From Nostoc sp. TCL240-02 (GTDB lineage Bacteria; Cyanobacteriota; Cyanobacteriia; Cyanobacteriales; Nostocaceae), in NCBI RefSeq assembly GCF_013343235.1, contig NZ_CP040094.1:2728501-2792500 (forward strand): 64,000 nt of DNA. Reading direction: 5' to 3'. Numbering within the stretch: the stretch's first letter is position 1; each line of letters starts with the position of its first letter. Of this stretch, positions 38,901 through 46,911 are shown piece by piece. A program made the translations under genes and the position numbers. The notes under the pieces are model-generated. The model saw nothing but the letters and a program-made list of their open reading frames with translations. It was not told where the DNA came from and ran no database searches.

Positions 38901-41157
38901 GCTTGTCGAGAATATTATTATTAATCGCTTCCAGCGCCGAAAGATGTTTAAAATCTAACAAACGATGTAAGTAATCTTCTCGCAACGAAAGGATAACTTT
39001 GACAAAGGGGATATTTAGGCAATCACTAATAAATTTATCAAATTCTTGCTTCTGTTTGCGATCGCTATAACCGAAGAAAAATTCTTCAAACTGGTCAAAG
39101 ATTAAAACTGTAATCAGGTGATTATCAGCATTTTGTTTGAGTTGTTGGATAATTCTGACGATGGTGATGGGTGTATCAGAGTAAGGCAAAGCCTCCGTTT
39201 CAAGGGCTGTTTCTAGCTTAATATCAGCGTAGATGGCAAGGGATGGGTCAGCAGACATCGCCCCACTCAAAGATTTCTCTAATTCCCGCACCCAATCGGT
39301 ATAAACTTGCAATACTACAGGTACAGCTATTTGGTCGCCAATAGCTCGATTTTGCAGTGCTGGAACTAAACCAGCAGTGACAATAGAACTTTTACCCACC
39401 CCTGATTGACCGTGAATCACCGTCAGCTTTTGATCGGCGCGGCTAATTCTCCCAATTAAGTTATTAATATCACGCTCTCGACCAGAAGCGGCAATTTCTA
39501 AAGCAACGCTGCTACTTCCAGAATGTGACATCAATGCTGGGTTTGTTACCTGTCTTTGAGGTTGCAAACGTCCTGCACCAATAAAAGCCCGAAAACCATA
39601 CTGCTGCTCAACAGAACGCCGCTTCTGCCGAATGTAATAGGCTTCCAAATAGCAACTTTCTTCAAAGTATAGCGATCGCAGTGTCCGCAATAAGCGAATA
39701 TAACGATGAGCATCGTATTGATGGGCACTGCCTTCTAAGGCTGCTGGCAGTTCTTTTGTCGCTTTTTCTAAGTATTCATGAGCGATTACTAATTCACCTA
39801 AATTTCGCTGTGCTTTCGCCAACACTAAATAGTAAATTTGCCCCAGCAGTAACGGAAATAAGCAGTTATAAGGGTCGTTGTGCTTTTGCGCTTCACCTAA
39901 TTTCAGCAGTGATACGTGTGCTAATATACTTGCCTGTACCCACCGCGACTGCTGCACAGCCACTTGTGCCAGAAAACCATAGTCACAAGCTAATTGGATT
40001 TGACTACCATAAGTTTGATGCAACTCCAAAGACTTTTGAGCAACAGTCTGCAATTCTTCCCACTCTTGTAGATATTGCAAAACTTCAGCAAGTTGCCCAA
40101 TAAATCCAGCAACTATATCTAAACGCCCAGCCACCTGCAAAACATTCAAACATTGCTGAAAATAAAATTTAGCTGTGTACCAATGACGACGGTTTTCTGT
40201 TTGATTTTGCTCTGCTAAACGGCAATAACACAGTCCAATATAAAACAGCAAGATTCCCTGTCGCAGAGGTAGCACAGATGGGGGAGATGGAGGTGTAGGC
40301 GAAGAAAATACTCCCTCATCCCCCCTAGCTACCCCTGCTCCCCTGCTCCCCTGCTCCCCTGCTTTCCTCCCTATTTCCTCCAACTTTTGCCAAACTTGTA
40401 AGCTTTGCTGAAAGTGGCTTAAAGCTGTATTGATGCGATCGCTAATATAATTATCTAAACCAAAAACAAACTCTAAACTAGCGTGTAATTCTGGCTCTAA
40501 GGTAATACCACGATTGTGCAACTCTCCAATTGCAAAGTGGAGTTCATAGCTATTTTTCCAGACTTGCTCCACAGTGAAATAATGCTTTGCAACTTGAGGA
40601 GGTTGATGTTGTGCAGCATCGGTTGGTAACACCGTAGCAAATAAAGAGTCAGTTTCCTGTTGCAAAAATTGCCGCAATGATTGAGTTGTCATCTCAAATC
40701 GAATCGGTGTAGCCGCCCAACTAGCAAAATCTGGTGCTAAACGGACTATCTTTTGCAACACCTCTTCATTCACCCACACAATCATCGGGAATGGGTGGCG
40801 TTTGCGAAATTCATCACGAATATGATTGACAGACCTAAGTAAATCGTCAATTCCATCTACTGACTCTAAACCCAAAATCATCAACGCCGATGGCGGATTT
40901 TCTTCAGTTACCAGTTGTAAATGAATACTTGTGTAAAGACTTCTAGCATTATGCGGCAGAATTATCTTTTGAATATGGTGTACACCTGAAGAAATTTCTT
41001 CGAGTCGTTGCAGCATTTGTTCTTGCAAAACCCGATAATTGCAGCACACCAAAACTAGAGAGAATTGACCGCTAGAAAGGGTAATTGCTCTTCCCAAACT
41101 CCGTAAAGCCCGCTCATTAGCTGCTCTTATATCTGCTTGTGGGTGTCGTTCAACCAT
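35977..41157 (-). CDS. Giant STAND-type ATPase with TPR region and 14 WD40 repeats
   Basis: This 1726-residue protein has: residues 1-180, an unrecognised alpha/beta domain (FSLVLVCCNYRVLQEQML) that may be a degenerate NTPase; ~190-540, helical TPR-like repeats; ~560-920, an NTPase of the STAND class with GQSGVGKSSIV (Lys589) and VLIFDQFEEFFFGY; ~920-1035, coiled coil; ~1040-1062, a hydrophobic segment (ALTASVLAIFGLSVSIV); ~1118-1690, fourteen WD40 repeats (ASxDKTVKLW), enough for two seven-bladed propellers. STAND proteins use repeats as sensors and the ATPase as an oligomerising switch; many are defence or signalling proteins. A heptamer-repeat insert (residues ~262-281) lies in a linker. 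The ATPase gene overlapping its start by 31 bp is presumably its partner. Confidence 0.9.
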   Translation of the reverse strand: MVERHPQADIRAANERALRSLGRAITLSSGQFSLVLVCCNYRVLQEQMLQRLEEISSGVHHIQKIILPHNARSLYTSIHLQLVTEENPPSALMILGLESVDGIDDLLRSVNHIRDEFRKRHPFPMIVWVNEEVLQKIVRLAPDFASWAATPIRFEMTTQSLRQFLQQETDSLFATVLPTDAAQHQPPQVAKHYFTVEQVWKNSYELHFAIGELHNRGITLEPELHASLEFVFGLDNYISDRINTALSHFQQSLQVWQKLEEIGRKAGEQGSRGAGVARGDEGVFSSPTPPSPPSVLPLRQGILLFYIGLCYCRLAEQNQTENRRHWYTAKFYFQQCLNVLQVAGRLDIVAGFIGQLAEVLQYLQEWEELQTVAQKSLELHQTYGSQIQLACDYGFLAQVAVQQSRWVQASILAHVSLLKLGEAQKHNDPYNCLFPLLLGQIYYLVLAKAQRNLGELVIAHEYLEKATKELPAALEGSAHQYDAHRYIRLLRTLRSLYFEESCYLEAYYIRQKRRSVEQQYGFRAFIGAGRLQPQRQVTNPALMSHSGSSSVALEIAASGRERDINNLIGRISRADQKLTVIHGQSGVGKSSIVTAGLVPALQNRAIGDQIAVPVVLQVYTDWVRELEKSLSGAMSADPSLAIYADIKLETALETEALPYSDTPITIVRIIQQLKQNADNHLITVLIFDQFEEFFFGYSDRKQKQEFDKFISDCLNIPFVKVILSLREDYLHRLLDFKHLSALEAINNNILDKHIRYQLNNFSPEYAKAIIRKLTERSQFNLEPALIDALIEDLSTEFGEVRPIELQVVGAQLQDERITTLEEYQPYRPNKLIERYLKELIKDCGPENERAALLVLYLLTDESNNRPFKTRAELAAQLAELEDASKLELVLDILVRSGLIVLFPDVPERYQLIHDYLVDLIRYLQQQESSLQVQLNQLRYKVEQSKAEIDRLKSELSQKKQRSTLVDSHPQQGLDLLTELRELHKREELSQLQIEQLRAELKEKELTAKLAESQKKQRLSEAQLNRSLKIALTASVLAIFGLSVSIVTAVDSEIKTLSASSEALFASQKGIDALKDGLRAGRKLQQTVWVDSYTREQVQTALYQAVSGLREYNRLEGHISGVNSVTFSPDRSLIASASADTNIKLWLPDGSLFKTLSGHEDVVNSVSFSPDGQIVASASQDKTVKLWSREGVLLVTLLGHQGVVNSVSFSPDGQIIASASTDKTVKLWSRDGKLLKTLQGHGGAVLSVAWSTDGQTIASGSADKTVKLWSRDGKLLKTLQGHEDAVLSVAWSTDAQTIASASLDQTIKLWNLEGKLLRTLSGHSAGVTSVTFSHDGNTIASASTDETIKLWSSRGVLLGTLKGHNNWVNSVSFSPDDRTLASASRDKTIKLWHWDDVLLRKPKADNDDWITSISFSPGDRTLAAASRDKTVKLFSREGKLLRTFTGHQGQVWGVSFSPDGKVIASASKDRTVKLWSVDGKLLNTLQGHNSTVLGVAWSPNSQVIASASKDKTVKLWNRDGKLLNTLQGHQDAVNWVSFSPDGKLLASASDDKTVKIWSLEGKLLYTLIGHSRRVNGVAWSPDSQVVSKAMPKGLIASASIDSTVKIWSRDGDLLNTFAGDGDSFISVSFSPDGKTLAASSDDKVRIWNREGTLLIALKGDKQELTSVSFSNDGKTLAAGSGNGTVIFQDLADIQLEKLLGRGCNLLHDYLQTNQKVTKSDRALCFSR

Positions 41158-42464
41158 GATTTAAATTTTTCCGTCTCTGCTAAAACTGGGTTGACGGCAA
41201 ACCAAGCTCCTTGATGATCTCGGTATTCAAATACAAATAAACTTCGCAATAAAGTATGGTATTCTATATCACCTCTAACCCTCTGCTGTTGCACCACCTG
41301 AAAGATTAGTTCCCACTCATGAGGGTCAATAGCATTGGCTCGGTAATCTCGCTGTCTTTGAATCACCAAATCAACACACTCCCGCTCAAAAGGTGGATCT
41401 TGTTCTCGCAGACAGTCAAACAGTAACCCTAGCAAGTCGCGGACATGACCACCACTAATCAAGCACAACCGATCTAAGGTTTCCACACTATCAAACACCT
41501 CTGTAATTAAGCCTAACCGATCGCTAGGTAAAATGTCTGGGAAAGCTCTAGCTAGCACCATTTGCCGTAACATTGCTAGCCCTTGAGGAAAAATCTCTCC
41601 AGAGCGCAGGCGTACAGGGATCATCGGTAGCATTTTTGGTGCAACTCCTCCCCCCAAACGATGCTGAAGTTCGGCGCTATCGTTGGAGAAAGTCAACGCT
41701 AAAGGAATAGTGTAGACTACATGACAATTTAGTTTGCGTAACTGTTCGCCACGCTGAATAAATAAATATTCTGGCAGCGATCGCCCCGATGGTAAAGGTC
41801 GAATTGCAACTCTATCCAAGTTATCAACGATAACTACCAGTCCTTTTTTACCCCTGGTTTTCAGTTCCTTGATAGCACGTTCTAGCAATTCTTGATTAAT
41901 TGACTGTAAAATATTTGCTGTTCGCGGTTCTAAATAATCTCTTAACCGCCGCCGCAATTGGGGACTTTCTTTAGTTTTAGCTGTAATTTTGGCAATTCCC
42001 ATAGATAATTCTGCTTCTACCCCAAGGTCAATTGGCGTTTGCAGAAAATCCACAATTTCACCAAACAACTTGGTAAAGTAAGCAGGTTTGAGCCTAATTT
42101 TCATAGCTTCTAGGCTTTCGCTTACTTGTCCAGCGATCGCCAACAAAATATCAGTCACATCCACATCTGCCATTTCTAAGACATGGGTAGACTCAAAGTA
42201 AACTACATGAAATTGCTGCGCTTCTAACTCAGCTTTGAGTCGCAACAACTCCGTTGATTTTCCACAGCCGAGATGTCCTGTAAATAGCTGACAAGTTGGT
42301 TCATCTGGAGAGATTCGAGCGATCGTGCGTTGCAAAGCCTCGATAATTTTGCCACCCCGCACCGCAGCAAAATCGATATAGTACCTGCGATCGCTGGCAT
42401 TTCCTATAATTAGAGGTCTGCTCGGATTGCAAGCCTGATAAAATCTTTCTAAATCTAGGAGCAT
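41127..42464 (-). CDS. AAA-type ATPase partner of the WD40-STAND protein
   Basis: This 445-residue protein has Walker A in FTGHLGCGKSTELLRL and Walker B in GLVVIVDNLDRV, followed by an arginine-rich helical region (RRRLRDYLEPR). The C-terminal half is helical without a recognised effector. The fold resembles KAP/STAND-like ATPases. The 31-bp overlap with the giant WD40-STAND gene downstream shows translational coupling. I recall similar neighbouring pairs in other cyanobacteria. The start ATG at 42464 gives LDLERFYQACNPSRPLIIG. Its function is unknown; regulation of the STAND partner is inferred. Confidence 0.85.
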   Translation of the reverse strand: MLLDLERFYQACNPSRPLIIGNASDRRYYIDFAAVRGGKIIEALQRTIARISPDEPTCQLFTGHLGCGKSTELLRLKAELEAQQFHVVYFESTHVLEMADVDVTDILLAIAGQVSESLEAMKIRLKPAYFTKLFGEIVDFLQTPIDLGVEAELSMGIAKITAKTKESPQLRRRLRDYLEPRTANILQSINQELLERAIKELKTRGKKGLVVIVDNLDRVAIRPLPSGRSLPEYLFIQRGEQLRKLNCHVVYTIPLALTFSNDSAELQHRLGGGVAPKMLPMIPVRLRSGEIFPQGLAMLRQMVLARAFPDILPSDRLGLITEVFDSVETLDRLCLISGGHVRDLLGLLFDCLREQDPPFERECVDLVIQRQRDYRANAIDPHEWELIFQVVQQQRVRGDIEYHTLLRSLFVFEYRDHQGAWFAVNPVLAETEKFKSWLNDTHKQI

Positions 42465-42931
42465 ATCTAATCAAGTTCACTCAGGAATGAGTATGACAAA
42501 ATTTACTGAATAAATATATTGATTTTAGGGAATTTATGCTTTATTTTAATCAAACTACTAACTACACTAGCAAAATTTCGGATAATTGTTTGTACATAAG
42601 TTAGATGTAGCACATAGCTATCCTGAGATTTTAGTTAAAGTAAGCAGAAATACTCCTATAAGTATAAATAGCGAAAAAGTTTAATATTAAATAAGGTACT
42701 CTTATGAATATTAAAAATATCCAATACAAAAAAAGGTACTGTTAAGTACAATTTTGTAGCTCTATTGAACTCATCATCAGCTTGAATTATTAAGAGCTTC
42801 CGTTACTTTTGCGAAAAAATAATCTACAACCCTTAGAGAATAAGACTTTTAACAAAAACGTTGCTTAAATAAACTTCAGATCAGAGTTAATTTTTTAGCT
42901 AGATTTTGCCTCTGATTACAAAAATTATGCC
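42465..42931. other. A+T-rich intergenic region upstream of the AAA/STAND pair
   Basis: This 467-bp stretch holds no ORF or RNA I can support. It must contain the promoter of the minus-strand AAA gene. GGTACT motifs recur at 42692, 42735 and nearby, but I cannot assign a regulator. It ends in AATTATGCC, the left target duplication of the ISKra4-type element. Confidence 0.6.
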
Positions 42932-43004
42932 GGGAGCATCCCAGTTTTTTGCAAAGAAGACGAAAATCAGTCAGGATAGGTAAGACGAGTGTATTTACTT
43001 ACCG

Positions 43005-44071
43005 ATGACCCCAGAACAAAAGCAAGCTCTTCAAAAACATATTCAGGCGATTGCTAAAATATTGTATGAAGATACGTCAAAAGAAAAGCTCACAAATCTT
43101 GCAGCAATTGAAGAAGCAGTGCGGAGTCAAATGCAGAAGCATGTTATGCCAGAAGTAGGGGTTTTTTTATCGAAACGATTACAGGGACAACCGCAGGATA
43201 CCAACGACGGCTCAAAAGCATTCTTGGAGAGTTAGCAATAACGAGCAAACAAGCCATTGAATTAGAAGTCGCACCAAGTACTCAACTGAGTCCATATCTA
43301 GAAACTTGTTGTTTGAGGGTAAGTGCGAATGTCAGCTATGAAGATGCGGCATCAGACATCAAGTATTTTACGGGCATAGAGGTTTCTCACAGCAGTCAAC
43401 AGAGATTAGTGCATCGCCAGAATTTTGAGTTGCCAACACCAGAACAGACAATTGAAGAATTAAGCGTCGATGGTGGAAACATCCGTGTCCGAACTCCTAA
43501 AGGTCAAATATGTGCATGGCTTGGCTATAAAGCAATTAGCTTACATCATCTCGGAATCTTGGGAACTTCATTTCAGAATAATCAGATTGTGATTGATTGG
43601 GTTAATGACCAACCACTGGCTAGCCCACTCACTTGTATTGGTGATGGACATGACGGCATTTGGAATATAATTGACCAATTAGCACCTGATGCACAACGTC
43701 GAGAAATACTTGATTGGTTCCATTTAATAGAAAACCTCCACAAAGTTGGGGGTTCACAAAAACGCTTGAAACAAGCACAAAATCTACTATGGAAAGGCCA
43801 AGTTGAGGCTACTATTGCCTTATTTACAGATTGTAAAGGCAAACAAGTACAAAACTTTTGCCGTTATCTTGATAAGCATCGCAATCGCATTATCAACTAC
43901 GAATATTATCAAGCTGAAGAAATTTGTTCAATTGGTTCAGGTTCAGTTGAATCTGCCGTTAAACAGGTTGACCGTCGAACAAAAATTTCCGGGGCACAAT
44001 GGAAACGAGAAAATGTGCCTCAAGTCCTAGCCCATCGCTGTGCTTACCTCAATGGATTATTGTCAGTTTGA
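43005..44071 (+). CDS. ISKra4-type transposase, expressed by programmed -1 frameshift
   Basis: ORF A (43005-43235, 76 residues) starts MTPEQKQALQKHIQAIA and ends at TAG. ORF B, one base back, begins at the shift and runs to TGA at 44069-44071. The joined protein has about 355 residues. ORF B includes IEELSVDGGNIRVRTPKG, the IGDGHDGIWNIIDQL and EILDWFHLIENLHKVG segments, and SIGSGSVESAVKQVDRR, features of ISKra4-type DDE transposases. Some ISKra4 subgroups (ISMich2 type) are reported to use a frameshift; I recall this rather than verify it. ORF B has no ATG of its own near its start, so the fusion is the likely product. Confidence 0.88.
43163..43169 (+). promoter_or_regulatory. T TTT TTA slippery heptamer for -1 frameshift
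   Basis: In the frame of ORF A the codons are GTT TTT TTA, so the heptamer T TTT TTA fits X XXY YYZ exactly; HIV-1 uses the same sequence. Slipping back one base makes the next codon ATC and joins ORF A to ORF B, giving GVFLIETITGTTAGYQRR. No downstream structure was folded here. Confidence 0.82.
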
Positions 44072-44106
44072 GCCACTTTAAAAAGTGAGATGCTCCCAAT
44101 TATGCC

Positions 44107-44226
44107 TTTGTTGATGAAACGCATGAGTTTATTGATGAAAAGCATGAGTTTGTTCATGAAACGCATGAGTTTGTTCATGAAACTCATGCTTTTTTTGATG
44201 AAAAGCATGATTTTGTTGATGACAGC
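44107..44226. repeat. 21-bp tandem repeat array 4 (5.7 units)
   Basis: Units read TTTGTTGATGAAA plus CGCATGAG with substitutions, each exactly 21 bp. The array begins directly after the right target duplication of the ISKra4-type element, so the IS landed at its edge. One unit (AAAAGCATGATTTT) resembles the palindrome at 24715. The sequence differs from the CAATGC family of the other three arrays, while the period is identical. The ORF 44090-44371 across it is an artefact. Confidence 0.92.
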
Positions 44227-44271
44227 TTTTAAATTTAGAGTGACGACCTCTAAAGCATTGACAATTAGTAA

Positions 44272-45129
44272 CTACAGGCCCATTGAGTATAAAATTACCT
44301 TGTCATGTAGGCGATCGGGCAGAATATGCTTTAGCACCGCTCCAATTTTGGCATCATGTCCAACGAGATAGCGTGTCTTGGGCTGCTTTGCAGTGAGTGC
44401 ATGAACAACAGTCTGAGCAACAATATCCGCAGAAATTCCCTTAGAAGCGAGAATCTGCATTTTCTTGCGAACAATATTCATCGCTTGACCGTAGAGATTT
44501 TGTGCCGATTGTGGTAAATCGTACTGTGCTACTTCAGATTGATTTAAAGACTTTTCCCAAATTGGGGTAGCGATGGAACCAGGTTCAATAATTGAAACCG
44601 AGATTCCCCAAGGCCGTAACTCCATCCGCATCACGTCAGTAAGTGCTTCTAAGGCAAATTTAGAAGCATTGTAAGCTCCTAACAACGGCGTAGGACTTCT
44701 ACCAGCAATGGAACCCATATTGATAATTCGACCCCGACTTTGGCGTAAAAGCCCAAGAAATGCTTGTGTCACAGCTAATTGTCCGGTGACATTAACTTGC
44801 ATCTGGTGTTGAAATTCTGCGATCGCTAATAATTCTAAAGGCCCAGGGATAGCAATTCCCGCATTATTCACTAAACCTACAATTCCAGTACCACCGACTG
44901 CATTTGTTACCTTATCAACCGCAGCTGCGATCGATTCAGCATCAGTAACATCTAAAAAAATCGGAATGAGTCTTGACGATCCTTTTTGCTTAAGTGTTTG
45001 AGCATCAATATCTTGACGCACGCCAGCAAAAACAGAGAAGCCCAACTGGTCTAAAAGCAAAGCAGATGCTTGGCCAATTCCTGTTGAAGCTCCTGTAACC
45101 ACTACTGTACGTTGATTTGCTACAACCAT
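44272..45129 (-). CDS. Short-chain dehydrogenase/reductase (SDR)
   Basis: This 285-residue classical SDR has TGASTGIGQAS (NAD(P)-binding glycines), NNAGIAIPGPLE, the catalytic Ser region MGSIAGRSP, and the active-site Tyr and Lys in YNASKFALEAL. The C-terminal extension (~30 residues) covers the substrate site. The cofactor cannot be assigned firmly; the Arg in FAGVRQ suggests NADP. The substrate is unknown. The ATG at 45129 gives MVVANQRTVVVTGAS. Confidence 0.9.
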   Translation of the reverse strand: MVVANQRTVVVTGASTGIGQASALLLDQLGFSVFAGVRQDIDAQTLKQKGSSRLIPIFLDVTDAESIAAAVDKVTNAVGGTGIVGLVNNAGIAIPGPLELLAIAEFQHQMQVNVTGQLAVTQAFLGLLRQSRGRIINMGSIAGRSPTPLLGAYNASKFALEALTDVMRMELRPWGISVSIIEPGSIATPIWEKSLNQSEVAQYDLPQSAQNLYGQAMNIVRKKMQILASKGISADIVAQTVVHALTAKQPKTRYLVGHDAKIGAVLKHILPDRLHDKVILYSMGL

Positions 45130-45159
45130 TAATTTTCTTTTTTTATAATGTGACTACGT

Positions 45160-45345
45160 AATTCCCAATCCCCAAAGAGGTAGAGGGAAGGGAGCAGGCT
45201 TGCCGTGAGCGTAGCCGAACGGGAGCAGGGAGCAGGGGGACAAGGAGAATAACTATATTCAATTCCCAATGCCCAATGCCCAATGCCCAATGCCCAATTC
45301 CCACTTGCCCTGAGCGGAGCCGAAGGGATGCCCAATTCCCAACTA
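45160..45345. repeat. Heptamer arrays with two nested 25-bp hairpin inserts
   Basis: GGGAGCA repeats (45190-45240) and CCCAATG repeats (45262-45345) lie upstream of the SDR gene. The GGGAGCA block is split at 45199-45223 by a 25-bp insert beginning CTTGCCGTGAGCG, and the CCCAATG block at 45304-45328 by a 25-bp insert beginning CTTGCCCTGAGCG. The second is identical, inverted, to one at 60561-60585. The ORFs on this DNA are artefacts. Confidence 0.88.
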
Positions 45346-45348
45346 GTA

Positions 45349-45579
45349 TCAATCTTTGCAAGTACCAAACCTAAGACAATCTTCGGTTTGGTCATCTCTA
45401 GCTGATATTTGCCACGGCAATATGCGTAACGGAGCATTTGCACTGTAAACAATTAGACCAGCGATTGTAGGAAGCTGGTTGTTGACAATCGTCACGTCAC
45501 TGCTAAGAGCATTACTTAGCCCAACATTGTATAAATAAACAGGCAATGCCATTAAGACAAAGCAAATTGTCCGGTTCAT
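45349..45579 (-). CDS. Small secreted hypothetical protein
   Basis: The ATG at 45579 gives 76 residues with a signal peptide (MNRTICFVLMALPVYLYN, cleavage near SNA). GAGG lies at about -11. The mature part ends DQTEDCLRFGTCKD with two cysteines that could form a disulfide. I recognise no family. It lies downstream of no other gene on its strand and may be exported. Confidence 0.6.
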   Translation of the reverse strand: MNRTICFVLMALPVYLYNVGLSNALSSDVTIVNNQLPTIAGLIVYSANAPLRILPWQISARDDQTEDCLRFGTCKD

Positions 45580-45736
45580 AACCAACCTCAGTTAAAAATT
45601 TCCGATTGCGCTATGTATGTATAGATGCCACCTTGATGAACCGGATTTTCAAAACTGAGTATTAAATATTAATGTTGTGTGAATTTACCCAGCACTACCA
45701 GTAGGCTATCAACTTGAAATTGATGGGTAGACAACC

Positions 45737-45786
45737 TTGTAGTAAGGATTTTAGCCCTTATTCTTGCACTAAAGTGCTTACTACAA
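45737..45786. repeat. TTGTAGTAAG...CTTACTACAA palindromic repeat
   Basis: Ten-base perfect arms are separated by 30 bp that contain a smaller hairpin (GCACTAAAGTGC). It is probably a dispersed Nostoc repeat. It lies in the 492-bp gap 45580-46071; apart from this and the inverted repeat at 45990-46042 I see nothing else in the gap. Confidence 0.6.
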
Positions 45787-45989
45787 ACCATCAAAACTAG
45801 TTTTACAAGCTACTAGCCGCAGAGACGTGATTTCTAAATTATCAGTTCCACCCTTTTTTTAGGTTAGGCATTGCCTACAAGATGGCTTCCTACTAACTTA
45901 TGCAGATGCAACCTTAAAAAACAGGAAAAAAAACCCACAGCATCCAAAAACATATCTTGGTAGCTGCATTCCCCAGATAAAATAATGAA

Positions 45990-46042
45990 GAGTGCTAAGT
46001 TAAAAGCGCTGAGTGAACAATTTTGCTCATTACTTAGCACTC
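45990..46042. promoter_or_regulatory. 11-bp inverted repeat upstream of tatC
   Basis: GAGTGCTAAGT and ACTTAGCACTC form perfect inverted arms with a 31-bp spacer, ending 29 bp before the tatC start. It could be an operator, a leader hairpin or a repeat. No known box matches. Confidence 0.45.
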
Positions 46043-46071
46043 AGTTATAAATGTTGCCTACTAACTGACTC

Positions 46072-46866
46072 ATGCCGCCTTTACAAGACGCAGATACTGT
46101 AAACGTTCCCAACATCGATCCAGAAGAATATGGCAACTCAGACACAGATCCTCTCAATGAGTTGCCCGATGAAGTCGAAATGTCCCTTTTCGACCACTTA
46201 GAAGAGTTACGACAGCGCATTTTCTATTCGTTGATTGCCGTAGCAATAGGTATTATTGGCTGTTTCTTTGCCGTTAAGCCGATTGTCCAGCTGCTTGAGG
46301 TTCCAGCACAAGGAGTAAAATTTCTCCAACTTGCACCCGGAGAATATTTCTTTGTCTCCTTCAAAGTTGCAGCCTACACTGGTTTAGTACTTTCTAGTCC
46401 TTTCATTCTTTACCAAATTATCCAGTTTGTGCTTCCTGGACTGACTCGCCGCGAACGCCGTTTACTGGGGCCTGTGGTTTTGGGTTCGAGTGTACTGTTT
46501 GGCGCGGGTTTAGCATTTGCTTATTTACTCCTTATCCCCGCAGCTTTGAAATTTTTCATCAGTTACGGAGCAGATGTAGTTGAACAACTTTGGTCAATAG
46601 ATAAATATTTTGAATTTGTGCTGCTACTGTTATTCAGCACTGGTTTAGCATTTCAAATTCCTATCATCCAATTATTGCTCGGTAATTTGAACATTGTCTC
46701 ATCTGAACGGATGGTTTCTGGTTGGCGTTACGTGATTATGGGAGCAGTAGTTTTAGGAGCCGTACTTACACCTTCTACCGATCCTCTAACTCAAAGTCTT
46801 TTAGCAGGAGCCGTTTTAGGGCTTTATTTCGGTGGTGTTGGGCTGGTGAAGCTCACAGGTAAATAA
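46072..46866 (+). CDS. tatC: Twin-arginine translocase subunit TatC
   Basis: This 264-residue protein has six membrane spans and the TatC landmarks: [16 protein letters not shown] at the N-terminus, [19 protein letters not shown], and the [20 protein letters not shown] region (as [19 protein letters not shown]). TatC recognises the twin-arginine signal and, with TatA/B, exports folded proteins across thylakoid and plasma membranes. An acidic N-terminal extension (~40 residues, DEVEMSL) is typical of cyanobacterial TatC. A csaA-like gene follows 45 bp later on the same strand. Confidence 0.95.
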   Translation: MPPLQDADTVNVPNIDPEEYGNSDTDPLNELPDEVEMSLFDHLEELRQRIFYSLIAVAIGIIGCFFAVKPIVQLLEVPAQGVKFLQLAPGEYFFVSFKVAAYTGLVLSSPFILYQIIQFVLPGLTRRERRLLGPVVLGSSVLFGAGLAFAYLLLIPAALKFFISYGADVVEQLWSIDKYFEFVLLLLFSTGLAFQIPIIQLLLGNLNIVSSERMVSGWRYVIMGAVVLGAVLTPSTDPLTQSLLAGAVLGLYFGGVGLVKLTGK

Positions 46867-46911
46867 CATAGAAAATAGGTAAAAAGATTTTAATGCTGAG
46901 TTTTTGAGCAA

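Larger units (their letters stand above)
42932..44097 (+). mobile_element. ISKra4-family insertion sequence with 9-bp target duplication
   Basis: The ends are near-perfect inverted repeats: left GGGAGCATCCCAGTTTTT, right AAAAAGTGAGATGCTCCC, with two mismatches. Immediately outside both ends is AATTATGCC (42923-42931 and 44098-44106), a perfect 9-bp target duplication. The 1166-bp element contains one transposase in two frames joined at a slippery site. The intact ends, intact duplication and intact frames suggest recent insertion, possibly still active. Confidence 0.95.

Noticed and set aside
44090..44371. 93-codon Met/Leu-rich ORF
   Set aside because: It is the read-through of the 21-bp array (ATGAG repeats) into the antisense of the SDR gene.
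45129..45452. ORFs with GIGHWALGIG repeats
   Set aside because: Direct translation of heptamer arrays.
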